This document shows positions 10,472 to 22,933 of a DNA stretch of 64,000 nt, piece by piece. This DNA comes from Laburnicola sp. R22_1 (Eukaryota; Ascomycota; Dothideomycetes; Pleosporales; Didymosphaeriaceae), in NCBI GenBank assembly GCA_014281115.1, contig JACONQ010000002.1:310001-374000 (forward strand). Reading direction: 5' to 3'. The first letter of the stretch is position 1. Each line of letters begins with the position of its first letter. The position numbers and the translations under genes are program-made. The notes beneath the pieces were generated by a model. The model worked only from the letters and a program-made list of their open reading frames with translations, did no database searches and was not told the DNA's origin.

Positions 10472-13400
10472 CATGGAAGGCAAATTGGAGAGGTCAATAT
10501 TGCGATAGCCGCCGCCTCTTTCATGACGAAACAGTCAAGGTACCCACTTGAACGATCCTTTATCCTCGACTCAGGGACAACGTGCCATGTAGCAAATGAT
10601 ATCAGACGATTCACGAACACTCGGCCACCCACACCAGGAGATTTCTTATAGGCAGGGAACTCACGCGTATGGATTATGGCATATGGCTCACTATATGTGA
10701 GAGTGAAGACTGCAGGCTCAACACGCCGCCTTCACCTCAGAGATGTGGCCTTCTGCCCAGACCTACACTGTAACCTTGTCTCATTTAGAGTACTCCGACA
10801 ACAAGGCCTATGGTGGGATACCAAGTCAAACCCTACCGTACTACGCCGGTACGACGATAGTGCTGTTGCGCTCCTTGAAGAACGATACGGACAATGGGTT
10901 GTTGAGTACAACAATGTCTCTGAGCCAAAATCAACCTTTGCAACAACCAAAGCACGCACAATCAAGCCGCGACAACGAGCGAGCGGTGAGATGTGGCACA
11001 AACGACTGGGACACCCAGGACCTCAGGCACTTGAGCACCTCGTGCATCACTCTGAGGGGGTGAAGATTGTTGGCATTCCTACCGTCAAGTGCGACGCATG
11101 TGGAAGATCAAAGTCTAAGCGACAGATAAGAAGAACCCCCGAACAATCCTAGAAGGTCCAGGAGAGCGAATAGCCCTAGACTTTCATGATTACGAAGAAG
11201 GGAGTAACACAAAGGAGAAGAGCCAAATGCTAATCATGTGCAGAGTTACCGGTATGCTATGGGATTTCTATTTCAAAGACAACCGACCTGCCAGATCAAT
11301 CATTAAAACCCTCCAAACATTTATCACATTTATGAAGAACCAATTTGGGATTATGGTCAAAGTCATTGAGACTGATAATGAGACGTTTCGCTCAGCCGAA
11401 GCCCAGAGGTGGAGGGACGAGCAAGGTATAGCAGTCGAGCCCTCAGCACCTGATACCCAAGCCCAAAACGGCGGAGCTGAACGCTCAGGGGGTGTGGTAA
11501 AGGAGAAAGCTCGTGCAATGCGCCTTGACGCGAATCTACCATGGGAAGTATGGCCTGAAGTGACTCGAACCGCCGTATACCTATACAATCGAACACCCAA
11601 GTATTCGAATCGCTGGAAGACGCCCTATGAAGCGTTCTTTACCGCTGTCGCCTTTCAAAATGGGATAGTCACGTCCCCACGCAAACCAAACCAATCCCAT
11701 CTACGAGCATATGGTTGCAAGGCCTTTGCCATGACGGATGATACGAAGCGTGGCAAAGGACGTCTACAAAGACTCGACCCAAAGGCATGGATTGGATACT
11801 TAGTGGGTTACGTTTCCTCAAACATCTTCAGGATATGGATACCGTCGATGGGCAAGGTCATCAGCACCCGCGACGTAGTGTTTGACGAAGATAGCATCTT
11901 CGATGGAGACATGAAACACATTATGGACAATCTTATGCACAGTACCCTTGAAGAAATTGCAACTTGGATTAGGACGATAGAGCTACCGCCTTCACCATCA
12001 CAACAGAACGATGCTACAAGCAGGTTCTATGAGGATGAAGCGACGGACGACTCTCCTTCTGAGCAAGTGGGGACACCCCAGTACGACGAGCGCGGGAGGA
12101 AGGTCATACCCTACCCGACGCCGCCAAGTACACCACCACCAGCAGCCTTATTGGCGCAACTGATGAGCTCAGATGGATACGAGCAGTGCCCCAACTCGCT
12201 GCCCAGCGCTAGAGATGATCAGGAGCTAGATCCAGCCCTGCCTCGCCCTGGAGGAATACAGCCTGTTGAGAGAGCCCTCCTGCGTGAAGAGGAAGGAAAG
12301 CTGGTTGATCCCCAGTTGCCCCTCTCCCACGATCTGGACAGACTCCGATCTCCACTCAGTTCCTTACCCAGTGAAGCGAAAGCCACTGCACCATGGGCCG
12401 CAGCCTTCATGGCTGGTACCAAAGCAGGTCACGTTCGTGAAGTAGAGGGGAAGAAACTGGATGACGCAAGCATTGAACGCATGATAATGAAAGGCTATCA
12501 GCCTCATTACAGCGAACTGTCACCAGCACCTCCTCCGAACGGGCTCAAGCCTACGCACCCACTCTACATGCTCTTTAAGAAAGCTGAGGAAGAACACCTC
12601 GATAGCCACAAACAAACGAAGTCATGGACTGAGGTGTCTACTATTCAGGCAAGACGAGAAGGGATCCAGATACTGGATTCAATGTGGGTATACACCTACA
12701 AGCTCGATCAGCACCACCACTTCCAGAAGTGTAAGGCAAGGCTAGTTGTCCGAGGCGATCAACAGAACAATGTTACCACCCAAGAGACCTATGCCGCCAC
12801 ACTCGCAGGAAGATCGTTTAGGATGCTGATGGCTATTGCTGCTCGGTTTAACCTAGAGCTAAAGCAGTACGACGTGACCAACGCTTTCGTACATGCATTG
12901 ATTGATCGTGTTATCTACATGCGAATGCCACGCGGGTATGCACGTCCAGGCACGATACTTCAGCTTCAAAAGGCGCTGTATGGCCTGCGGATCTCACCCT
13001 TACTATGGCAAAGGGACTTCACCGCCTACCTCACAGAGCTTGGTTTCTCTGTAGTTCCACACGAACCATGTTGCATGGTACGAAAAGGGGTGTTTATCTT
13101 CTTCTACGTTGATGATATTATTCTCGCGTATCACCCACGAAACCGTACACTAGCAGACCAGGTCGTGAAGGATCTCCAGAAGAAATACAGCCTAACAGGA
13201 GGAGGGGATTTGAGATGGTTCCTTGGAATAGAGGTGATGAGAGACCGAACCCAGCAGAAGATATGGCTATCGCAAGCCGCGTATATCGACAAAATCGTCC
13301 AACTCGCAACTGATCATGACCTTCGCCACGATACCCCGATGGCTCGAATAGAGCTTACTGGCCGCATAGACCTCGCAACACATGGAGAGATCAACCTGTA

Positions 13401-14163
13401 CCAACGCAAAATTGGCTCCCTACTCTTTGTAGCGGTGAATACACGCCCTGACGTTGCATTCGCTGTCTCACGACTTGCCCGCTTCCTTACCAATCCAAGC
13501 CCAACACATCAACAAGCGACTGACCGCGTCCTCTTATACCTACACTCTACACGAACATACGCCCTAGAGTTTAGAGGAGACGATAGTCTTATCGTAGCTA
13601 GCGACGCATCGTTTGCAGACAACACAATGGATAGGAAGAGTTCCCAAGGGTACGCAATTAAACTATTTGGCGGTCTTATCGCCTGGCGAGCCAACAAGCA
13701 GGACACGGTTACCACTTCGACAACTGAGGCAGAGCTCCTAGCACTATCCCAAGTAGCTAAGGAAGCTATGTTTACGCGGATGCTGCTTAACGAACTTCAA
13801 GTAACACTAGAAGACCCAGTGATTACTATTCAGTGCGACAACAAGCAGACGATTCGGCTGATCAACGAGGAGATCTCTCAGCTGACGACCAAGCTCCGAC
13901 ATGTGGATATCCACAATCACTGGCTACGACAGGAGGCAAAAAGGAAGTCAATTAGAGTGACATATGCCCCCTCGAGCGATATGATCGCCGATGGATTCAC
14001 TAAGACCCTTCCTGTTGGGACCTGGCCCCAGTTCCTAAGTCAAGTAGGACTGGCAAACGTGAAGGACCGCATGATCGTAGAGCAAGGAGAAATAGATGCG
14101 ATAACACGAAAGATTGAAGCCTTAGGGAGAATGGTAGATGCTGGGACATCCCGGATCACCTAA
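10469..14163 (+). pseudogene. pol: Copia B Pol (protease, integrase, RT, RNase H) with two lesions
   Basis: The frame opened by readthrough carries the protease motif LDSGTTCHV (Asp at 10568), then a TAG at 10649-10651 where Copia A has TGG. The pre-integrase zinc region (WHKRLGHPG, CDACGRSK) follows from about 10990. The frame ends at 11152 because one C appears to be missing in the run at 11136-11140. The next frame continues as integrase (D at 11179, D at 11374, E at 11479 in NGGAERSGG), RVT_2 reverse transcriptase with YVDD at 13105-13116, and Ty1-type RNase H (ASDAS, TEAELLAL, QCDNKQ), ending at 14163. From about 11155 onward the 978-codon ORF is intact. The order of domains is Copia-type. 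Either lesion would block full Pol unless recoded or an assembly error. Confidence 0.9.
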
Positions 14164-14199
14164 GAATGAATAGGGAACAGCTCAAGGCGAGGTCGCCGA

Positions 14200-14211
14200 G
14201 CTGAGGGGGTG
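14200..14211 (+). other. Polypurine tract of Copia B
   Basis: GCTGAGGGGGTG directly precedes the 3' LTR. The same tract occurs before the 3' LTRs of A and C. It would prime plus-strand DNA synthesis. Confidence 0.8.
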
Positions 14212-14430
14212 TGTCAGATTGGATAGGTGATCCGAACAACTATCGTGAGTGGCAGGAGAGAGATGAAACAGCCCCTACCCAAATAGGGATAGTATGGAGG
14301 ATTAGCCAAGAACCAAAACAGCGCACAAGCAGACCTCTAGAGGGAGGACACCCAAAAAGAACAACAACAACCAACATTACGCATTATCAAGATATGGACT
14401 TTATTCATTAATAAACCCTTTAATCTGACA
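14212..14430 (+). repeat. 3' LTR of Copia B
   Basis: Identical to the 5' LTR; followed by TSD ATTCT. Confidence 0.96.
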
Positions 14431-16936
14431 ATTCTAGAAGACTACTATTGTAAAGAAGACTTTGTATAGTGTTCTCTAGTAATTCGCATAGTTTAGCGTT
14501 TAATTATAGAGGTAGACAGCTAACTAGGTAATCTCTAGCTATATCTCCTATAGTAGGTTAGTATTAAGTTGCATTGCCTAGGCTTTATCTTTTATTACAC
14601 CCCCTAAGTATTTAGCTCCCCTATTCTGTGCTTGTGTGTTAGGTGCTAAAGGCTTAATTATAATCCCCTAGGCTGTACACTAGCGATTAACTTCTAGTTT
14701 AACTATAAATATTTTGTTGTTCGCTTTAATTACCTTAAATAAAAGGTAAAATTGGTTCTTAATAAACGTTATAAAAGTGGCCAAAGTTTAGATAATAGAT
14801 CGAGCTGTGCGATTGTCCTTAAAGTAGAAATCTCATATTAGTCCTAAGTATTAATTAGTAATTAGCATTTGGCTCTTCTCTTTTGTTAAGCTACTATTCT
14901 CGTAGCTATAGAAGTCTATTGCAACTCGTTCTCCTAGTCCTTTATTAATAGGTTGTGGTGTTTAGCAGATTAACCTCTTAGATTTGGCTTATTCGCAGGC
15001 GTCGCACTGTACTATAGTGATGCCTTTAATTCACACCCCCTTAGATTGCTACACTAGATGCTTAAGAGCACTAGGGCCTAGATTCGCTAGTCGCTTATGC
15101 CATTGCAGTGTATCTGCCTTTTGCGGGGATCTCTTAGTGCGGGAGGTAATTCTGTGGGTGTGAAAGGTTGCCTATTCTATTAGTTCTAGTTAGTATTCTA
15201 GAACCTATTAGTTGTAGAGCTCTTACAGTTTAGCAATAACTATGTTATCTACTCGCTTTAGGATTATGAGTTCTAATTTAATATCCCACTATAGCCCTTA
15301 ACGCTGTAGTATCCTAAAAGACACTAGATTACATAGAAGGTCTGGGCAATAGGCTATATTATTAAGGCGTAGTATCTGCCGTCTAGCCAGGCCCTTTAGT
15401 TTAAGGTAAACTATACTATATCCTTTAACCTATATTTGTGTATTTCTAGCCCATATAAAGTCTCCAGACAATAGAGGGCAAAATAAGACAAATCGATTAA
15501 GGTTATTCGCGATGTGGCAAGTAGTGCCTAAATTAAGGATCGAGGAGTATTGTAGTGAGTAGCTCGTAGAATCGGATTAATATAATGCCGCATTAAAGCT
15601 AGCTTAGATAGTGAAAATTATTTATCTATCTAGTTAATTATTATTAATCTTAGGAGTAGGGATATGTAAATTCTTAATTCGTGGGGTTTAAGACCTTAGT
15701 CTCTTTACCTTTCTTATCTTCTCTTATAAATCTAAATTATTATTTATAGAAGATAACGCGTCTTTAGTATACTATGTGTAAAAGGCGTCCCTATTAGTAC
15801 CTAGGGCCTAAACCACTTTAGTGTATATTCTAAATATGCGTAAAAGTAGTCTTTTAGACTATGTCTTTGTCTATAAGCAGGACATTTTCTATCTTTAACT
15901 ACTATTGTATCCTCTATTAAGAACTACTTAGATATAGTACTTTAACCAAAGGATTGTTTATATTAAGGTCTTCCCCATTTATATTAGTTATTTATAGAAG
16001 ATAACGCGTCTTTAGTAGTGTAAAAGGCGTCCCTATTAGTACCTAGGATAGATGCACTACTAGTAGCAAGAGATGGCTTACTAGCAGCAAAGGCGCCCCT
16101 ATACTATTTGCCCTTAATTAGGTGGAGTATTGCTATATGTTCTTAGAAGCGTTTTATTATCTCCTTCCTTATTATATCTGCGTCTTAGCGTCTAGTTTCT
16201 TAAAAGGACACGCCCTAGATAGGGGCAGCCTTTATAATCGCAATTAGGAAGTTCTTTATAGTATTATAAATTAATTATACTTTAGTGATATTGTTTGTCT
16301 CTGCTTCAATAGCCGCCTAATCATACTTAGTTAGCTAGGTATTCTAGTTTAAGGGTTGTCTTATTGGCTTAAGAGCCTATAGGTATTATACTCTCGCTCT
16401 ATCCCACTCGTCTTCCTTATTAACGCCTACTATCTGCGTTAGAGATTTAATCCATTGCCAGATCTACTCTCTAGACTTATAGTAGTTATGTTGTAGGTGT
16501 TACAACATAGTTAATTAGATGTAGATAATTACTTTCTTAAGACTTATTCTCTTCTCTTAGTATTTCTTATTCTTAATCTTGTAGTCCTTAAGCTATATCT
16601 TATAGAACTTAATATCCTCCTTATATACCTTAAGGCCTAAGTTTAATAGCTCTAATAGGCGCATTAGAGAGTTTTATTAATTGTTGTTATTTACGCGAAT
16701 AATTGGCTAGTAACTCGCTATTTCTAGTAGCGACGGCGGTGTCGGCTTTTCGCGTGGGAGTTTGGCTCTATCTAGATTAATAATAGGCTATATATCCATT
16801 AGCTCATATCGCGCTTTTAGATGCTATAGCTATGGTGTATAGTTAGTGTAATTGGTTAATATAATTGTTAAGTCGCGAAGCGTTAACAGCGATATTGTCT
16901 TTTCTTAGGGTTGATTAAGGTAGTAAGACTCTTAAT

Positions 16937-17096
16937 TATTAGATTTGAGCACTATTTAAGCTTATTAAGATGGGGGGTCTAATAGATAAGATGGATGAAC
17001 AGTTATTGTATGTTCGTGACTTGTTGGCTCAAGGTCTAATTTAGAGGGTAGAGCCAACCATGTGCCCTTGTTTGGCAACACGGCTCTAATCTAACA
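16937..17096 (-). repeat. 5' LTR of Copia C'
   Basis: 160-bp inverted match to the C LTRs. On the minus strand it is followed by the same primer-binding stretch, with C/T changes (about 16917-16936). The right side abuts TSD ACTAG. Confidence 0.92.
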
Positions 17097-20000
17097 ACTA
17101 GACTAGCACTAAACTAGACTAAGACCTAGACTAGACTAAGACCCAGACTAGGAAATAACTAGAACTAGGCACTAAGCGACTCTTAGAGTTAGAATATTAA
17201 GCCTCTAGAAATAAATAACAAACAATAATAACCCTAGCATACATATAATATTATATGTAGAGTATAAGCCTAGGCATAAGAAGTATAGAAATAGAATAAA
17301 AATAGAAGCCTAAATTAAGAAGTAGTTAGAACTAGGTATTAAAAGACGCTTAGAGCTAAAATTACTTTGCTAGAACTAGACAACTAAGCAATTATAAATA
17401 AATAAGAGCTAAAAATAGACTAGGGCACTAAGACTTAGACTAAGGAAAGAACTAAAGCTAGACACTATATTACCCTTAGAATCTAAAAGTAAGGCAAAGT
17501 TAAAGAAAGCTAAGAAATAATAATAAGTATAGGTGCGTAGAGGCAAAATAAAAGCAAAAAAAAAAACTAGAATACTAACTCTAACTACCTAAGAAACTAA
17601 CTAAACAACTAGTAATAATAATATCTACTACTAAAAGACTAAACAACTATTAGCAATTCTAGTTAGAAGGCCTAGATTATAGTAAGATACGTAAGTTTCT
17701 TAATATCCTAGCACTTAAAAAGCGCAAGAACCTAAGCCTAAAATTCTCTTAGGCTATTAGTTTTGTAGAGACAATAAGCTTAACTAATAAGGGTATTTAT
17801 ATACCTACTAAAGAGTCTCCGCCCCTTATAGAAAGCTTCTTATAAGAATCTAAAAGGAAAGCACTAATACTATCTTAGCTAGCTAAAGATACTAATACCC
17901 TTATAGCGCAAATAGTAATAGCCCTATAGTTCCTTACTAATAAAGCTACTTAGTAGAACCTAGTGCAAAGCCTTATTATAGAACCTAACCTATTCTTAGG
18001 TAAGAAGCTGCACTTTATAAGAAATAATATAATCTAGTTTCTTTAAGACTATAAAAAACACGCAAACTACTACTAGTACTCTAAAAAAAATAAGGTTGTT
18101 AGAGTTAAGAAATATTGCAGCTAAGAGATCTAGAATATACTTCACTTCTTAATACTAAAATACTCTAAGGTAGGAGAAGAAGGGGCATAGTAGAAGCTAT
18201 AGGTAGCTATATATAGGCATTAGCAAAGTTAGAATTAGGCCTAAACTAAAGAGATAAAGAAAGTATTAAAGGCGTAGCTAGCATAGTGTTAAGTAATAAT
18301 AAACCTTAATATCTATAATTTTCTAAACTAGTTTATAATTAGGTTTAGAAAATACCTAAGAATAAATATAATTATAAAAAGCTAGAAGGGTATACTCCTT
18401 ATCTAAGGCCTAAGCAAGTAGCTAGTGGGCAATATTCTAATAAAGAATAACTAGTTAATAGAGAGACCTATAGAGCTTAACTTTAATATAATAGAGAGAT
18501 GGCTTTTAAGTAGGACTTAAATCTAGTTAGAAGAATATATACTAGATCTAATATATTAAATCTAAGCGCTAATACTATCTTAGACTATTAAGCCACAAGT
18601 ACTACTAATGTCGCAAAGTATTTTCTAACCTACTAGACTTAACCTAAACTTCTAACAAGTAAAACTATAAAGAGCTCTAGGCATATAAGTAATCCTAGGC
18701 TTAACTATCTCTTAATACAAAGTAAATAAGCTAACTAAAAGGCTTAAGACTATAAGGCTTTAAAATATTCTAGTTTAGAACTAGGACCCTTAAGAAATAG
18801 AGATTCTATTAGACCTAGCTATTTGCTAGAAAATTACTATAAGAGTAGAGTAGGCTCTAAAGCAGATAGTACTATAATAGCCCTAGTATTACACACTAAC
18901 CTAGTCTTAGGCCTATATAGCAGTGCTAATATAAGTTAATATACATATAGCTATAGTAGTAATAGACATAATATAGCAAAAAGACAACTATTTTAAAGGA
19001 TGCTTTAGATATAAAAAGGACTATATTATTGCAAATAGAGAATGCGAGGAGAGAAACTTATTTAAAAATAATAAATAGATGTACTATAACACAGAATTGC
19101 AAAGGGTCTAGTAGGGCTAACTAAATAATAATTAGGGCGAAATCTAATATATTAGCGCTAGGGGCAAGTAGAACTAGATGCTAATTTGCCTAGTATAGAA
19201 TAAGTAATAGATAGATAGATAAATAAAAAAGGCCCTATAAATATCTTAGAGTTAGGAAGCTATAATAATATTAATAACTTACTAGGTGGGATTAGTTATA
19301 AAAGCTAATAGTAGCTAGTTTATATTTAATAAAATAATAGCACCTAGCGTTCTCTTTAAAAAGAAATTTAAAGTGGCTTAGAGGGAGCAAGCTATCCTAG
19401 ATAAAAACACACTAATAATGGTTTAATCTCTAAATTTACTATACAAATTACAAGCTGTAAGCTTAAACACCCTAATAACCTAACTAAGTCTTAGAGAATT
19501 GCTAAAAGTAGAAATAATCGCGAATATTAATGTTTCTAAATAAGGCATTCCTGCGGTTTGTAGGAGGAAGGACAATAATAAGAAGAATAGAAGAAAAATA
19601 AAGTAGGTATCTTTTTTAAAATAAGATTTTCTAATAGAAGGTATAGAGGATATAGAGATACGTAGGCCTAACAATATCTTAGATCTAACTCTAAAAAAAA
19701 AATCTTAGTAGCTAAAAAAAATAAAACTAGTTAATATTCTAGTAGGTAGTTTTAAAGACATGCTATTCTAAGTAATAAATGCTAGAGTTAGCCTAATAGT
19801 CTAAAAAGTACTTAGCAATATACTAGAAGTTAAGAAGGTAATATTTAAGAATACTTTTAGCGAAGGGGATCTACACTAGCTATATATACTAGCCGCCACT
19901 ATAAAGAAAGTAACTAATAAAGACTTAGACGCTAGGCATGCTAACTGCGCACCTATCTCTAAAATTTAAGTCCCTAAATAGATATTAGTTAAGCTTAAGA

Positions 20001-22828
20001 ATAGAGTAGTTACTTGCTATAGGCCTTATAAACTAAATTTATCTTAAGTACTACTATAGGTAAACTAGGCAGCTAGTATAGACGCATTAATTACAAAGAT
20101 ATAGTTTGGCAAAGCGACACTAACTATAACTACTACTAATAGGAAGGATCTTAAAAGAGAATTAGGGGTTAAATATATAAAAAGAGACTATCCCTAAGTA
20201 ATATACTAGATTAATAAGTATTAAATAAGTGTCTTGCTTAATATAAGTACAGAATTAAACACTATCTGCCTTAGCACTACTAAAGCTATAGGCCTTTAGA
20301 TTATATCTATGCTACTTTAATTGTAGAGTATAAAACTAATAACTATAAATAGTAATTATAAGGATTTTTAAGGTGTTGTATTCTAAGTCCTAATTAGGGT
20401 AGGCTAGGTTATTATTATAATAACGCTATTTATTGTTAGGTCCTTATTTAGTGCTATTATTCTAGGAAACTCGTTCTTAGCAGACGTAAAGGCGGAATTC
20501 TCTTATAAGAATAATAGTAAGACCTACTATAAGCTATAGAATAATAAGAAGTTCTACTCTATGCAATTTGTGGTCACTTGCGCTAACCTATTTAATCTAA
20601 GAGGCATAATTATTACTAAGGTAATAGAAAACTTTAAGGAAATATAGTAGCTAGGGCTAGTATTTCTAAGTACCTAGAATATCTAGAACTTGGCGCTAAT
20701 ATAGTCTTAGAGTAGTAGCTTTGCTATAGATTAATATTAATAATAAGAAAGGCTAATATTAAGCTTAAGTAGGAATTAGGGCTAAGGGCCTAGAAGCAGG
20801 CGCTAAATTAGGCAGTGCTAACTTGCAAAGAGGAAATTGTAAATGGAAATAAATAGCTTATATAGAACGCTAATAAGGACTAGTTAGCAATAGATCTAAA
20901 TAAGGATTTTATCTACTACGCTAATTAAGGTATAATTAAGAGGAACACAGATAGTAGTATTATTATTTACGATAACTAAGGACTTCTAGTTATTAATTTA
21001 CTAGACTGCGATAAAGAAGTTAATAAGATTTTCTAGGCTCTGGCTATATAGATAGAGTCTAAAAAGGTAATAAGGGTTAAGAGCGACGCGTTTTAAGTAG
21101 AATAGATAAAGATAATTAATAGAACTAGAATGGCTTTTAAAGTAAACACTATATATAAGACTAAAAATAAAAAGATTAACCTTATATATAACTTAGGCAT
21201 TAAGCCTTAGGATATTAAGGGCTAGTTAGACTAGAAGTAGAAGGCTATAAAAAAACGAAAGAGGACTAACACTAGGCCTTAGCCATTTAACAAATGCCTC
21301 CTTAGCTAGTAGGCAGAATTCCTAAGAGGCAATTAGTTAACACTAGAATAGATTGCAGAAATAAAGATTGGCCTAAATCTCTTACCTTAGAAAAGAGATA
21401 TATTGCTAGAAGCTTTGTATTAAAGGGAACTAGCCCTATCTTTTAAATTTACTAAGTTGGGGCGAGTGCATCCTAATATAGCTCTACTAGTTAAAATCTA
21501 CACGATTAACTATGTTACTTAAAAGAAATTATACTTTCTAGTTTCTTAGAAACTTAGAGATGTAGCTATTAATATAGTGTAGTAGAGGCTTAATTAAGGC
21601 GTACTAGAGTATAGCAGAAGTCTATATTACAACCTGTGATTTTTAGTTAAAAAGAAGGATAGAGAATACTAACTAATTAATAACGCCTAATATATTAATA
21701 GTGTTATAGTCTAAGATAGCAATTTTTCTCTAAATCCTAATAAGTTCTTAGAAGAGTTTGCTAGTTATCTTATAATATTTCTTATTAACTTCTTTTCTAG
21801 ATATAACTAAGTAACCCTTTATAAACTTTTCTACGCTATAACTATATTCTACACGCCTCTAGGACTTGTCTAGCAGTACACGTTACTTATAGAAACAACT
21901 AATTCTATAGCTAAGTTTATATAGATTATTATAAAGATTTTTATAAATAGATTTCTTCTTATTATATGCCTTATATAGATAATATTATAGTAAAGGGCCT
22001 AAAGACTAACTATACTAAAGAAATACTTAAGAAAGAAATCTATAAATATATTGTAGAACACCTTATAAATCTTAAGTAGGTTCTAGTAAATATAGAACTA
22101 GCGGGCATTACTGCGTTAGGTAAGAAGTCTAACTAGGGCTATACTACTATTAATATAGTTAGCTATATAGTTAATAAGAATAGTTAACACTTATTTTAAA
22201 AGAAAGTGGCTAAGATTATTAAATCGCTGTCTTACAACTACGCTAAAAATATTTAAGTCTTTCTTAGAGTTTGTGTATACTATTAAATCTAGATTAAAAA
22301 CTTTGCAAAGATTACTATACTACTATTTATACTACTATATAAGAGTATAAAGTTCTATTAGAAAATTATAGAGAATATAGCAATATAGTAATTAAAAAAG
22401 AGTATTACTTCTACCATAGCATTAGTATCTATTAACTACTTAGAGCTATTATAGAAAGTAGTAATTTTAGTAAATAGCAGCAAAATTAGATAGGAAGCTA
22501 TAATATAGCAATATAGACTAGATAGTCTTTTTTATCTAGTGTAGTTTAAATTAGATATTTAGTTTTAGAGCAAATATAACTAGGATTTAGGAAAGTATAA
22601 GTGCAAAGCCCTTCTTCTTACGCTTAAAAAGTTTTAACTCTAGATCTATAAAATACACTTTATTATAAAAACTAACTTCTATATCGTAATTACCTAGCTA
22701 AATTGTAGCGAAACTAACTTACTAGGGGCTTTAATAACCTACTAGTTAGCACTTCTAACACTCTAGAAGTTTAATATTTGCTACATCTTAGGGCGTAAGA
22801 ATATAATCGCTAATGCGCTCTTAAGATA

Positions 22829-22889
22829 ACATGGATGGCAAGCGAGCGGCGCAGGCAAGCGAGCGGCGCACCCCATCAACTTTCGCACC
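22829..22889 (+). repeat. Left terminal inverted repeat of the pogo-like element
   Basis: Matches the complement of 24616-24677 with one single-base indel in a T run. It contains a perfect 17-bp tandem duplication, GGCAAGCGAGCGGCGCA at 22837-22853 and 22854-22870. Confidence 0.95.
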
Positions 22890-22933
22890 CGCTCTAAACG
22901 CGTCCTACAACAACTCCACGCCACAACACTCAA

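Larger units (their letters stand above)
8919..14430 (+). mobile_element. Copia-type LTR retrotransposon B (young copy)
   Basis: Identical 219-bp LTRs (8919-9137, 14212-14430) and a perfect TSD ATTCT (8914-8918 and 14431-14435). The interior holds a 407-codon gag ORF and a 978-codon pol ORF, of normal GC content and almost free of RIP, in sharp contrast to the surrounding C' sequence. Two lesions are visible in pol: a TAG at 10649 and a one-base frameshift near 11136-11140. The copy is therefore recent but probably not autonomous. Confidence 0.96.
1040..16895 (-). pseudogene. Copia C' gag-pol, RIP-destroyed and split in three
   Basis: Reading the complementary strand across 14436-16895, 6655-8918 and 1040-1118 gives the gag-pol of the C family with stops throughout. 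The start codon is now ATA (complement of 16893-16895), where C has ATG. The longest surviving frame is a reverse-transcriptase piece at 7600-7827 with the Copia motif NKALYRLWISPLLW and a damaged YIDD box reading FYINTI. The gag/pol UGA seen in C is a UAA here, another G-to-A change. There is no coding capacity left. Confidence 0.9.
869..17096 (-). mobile_element. Copia-type LTR retrotransposon C' (minus strand, split by A and B)
   Basis: Inverted copy of the element at 27867-33024. It has 160-bp LTRs at 869-1028 and 16937-17096 and a perfect 5-bp target duplication ACTAG at 864-868 and 17097-17101. Copia A is inserted at 1118/6650 and Copia B at 8918/14431. Removing both, with their duplicated target bases, leaves about 5175 bp, almost the length of C (5158 bp). 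The element is heavily RIP-mutated and inactive. Confidence 0.93.

Noticed and set aside
10649..10651. A second readthrough stop (TAG) in pol of Copia B
   Set aside because: The relative in Copia A has TGG here and the context TAG-GCA is not a known readthrough motif; a G-to-A mutation is simpler.
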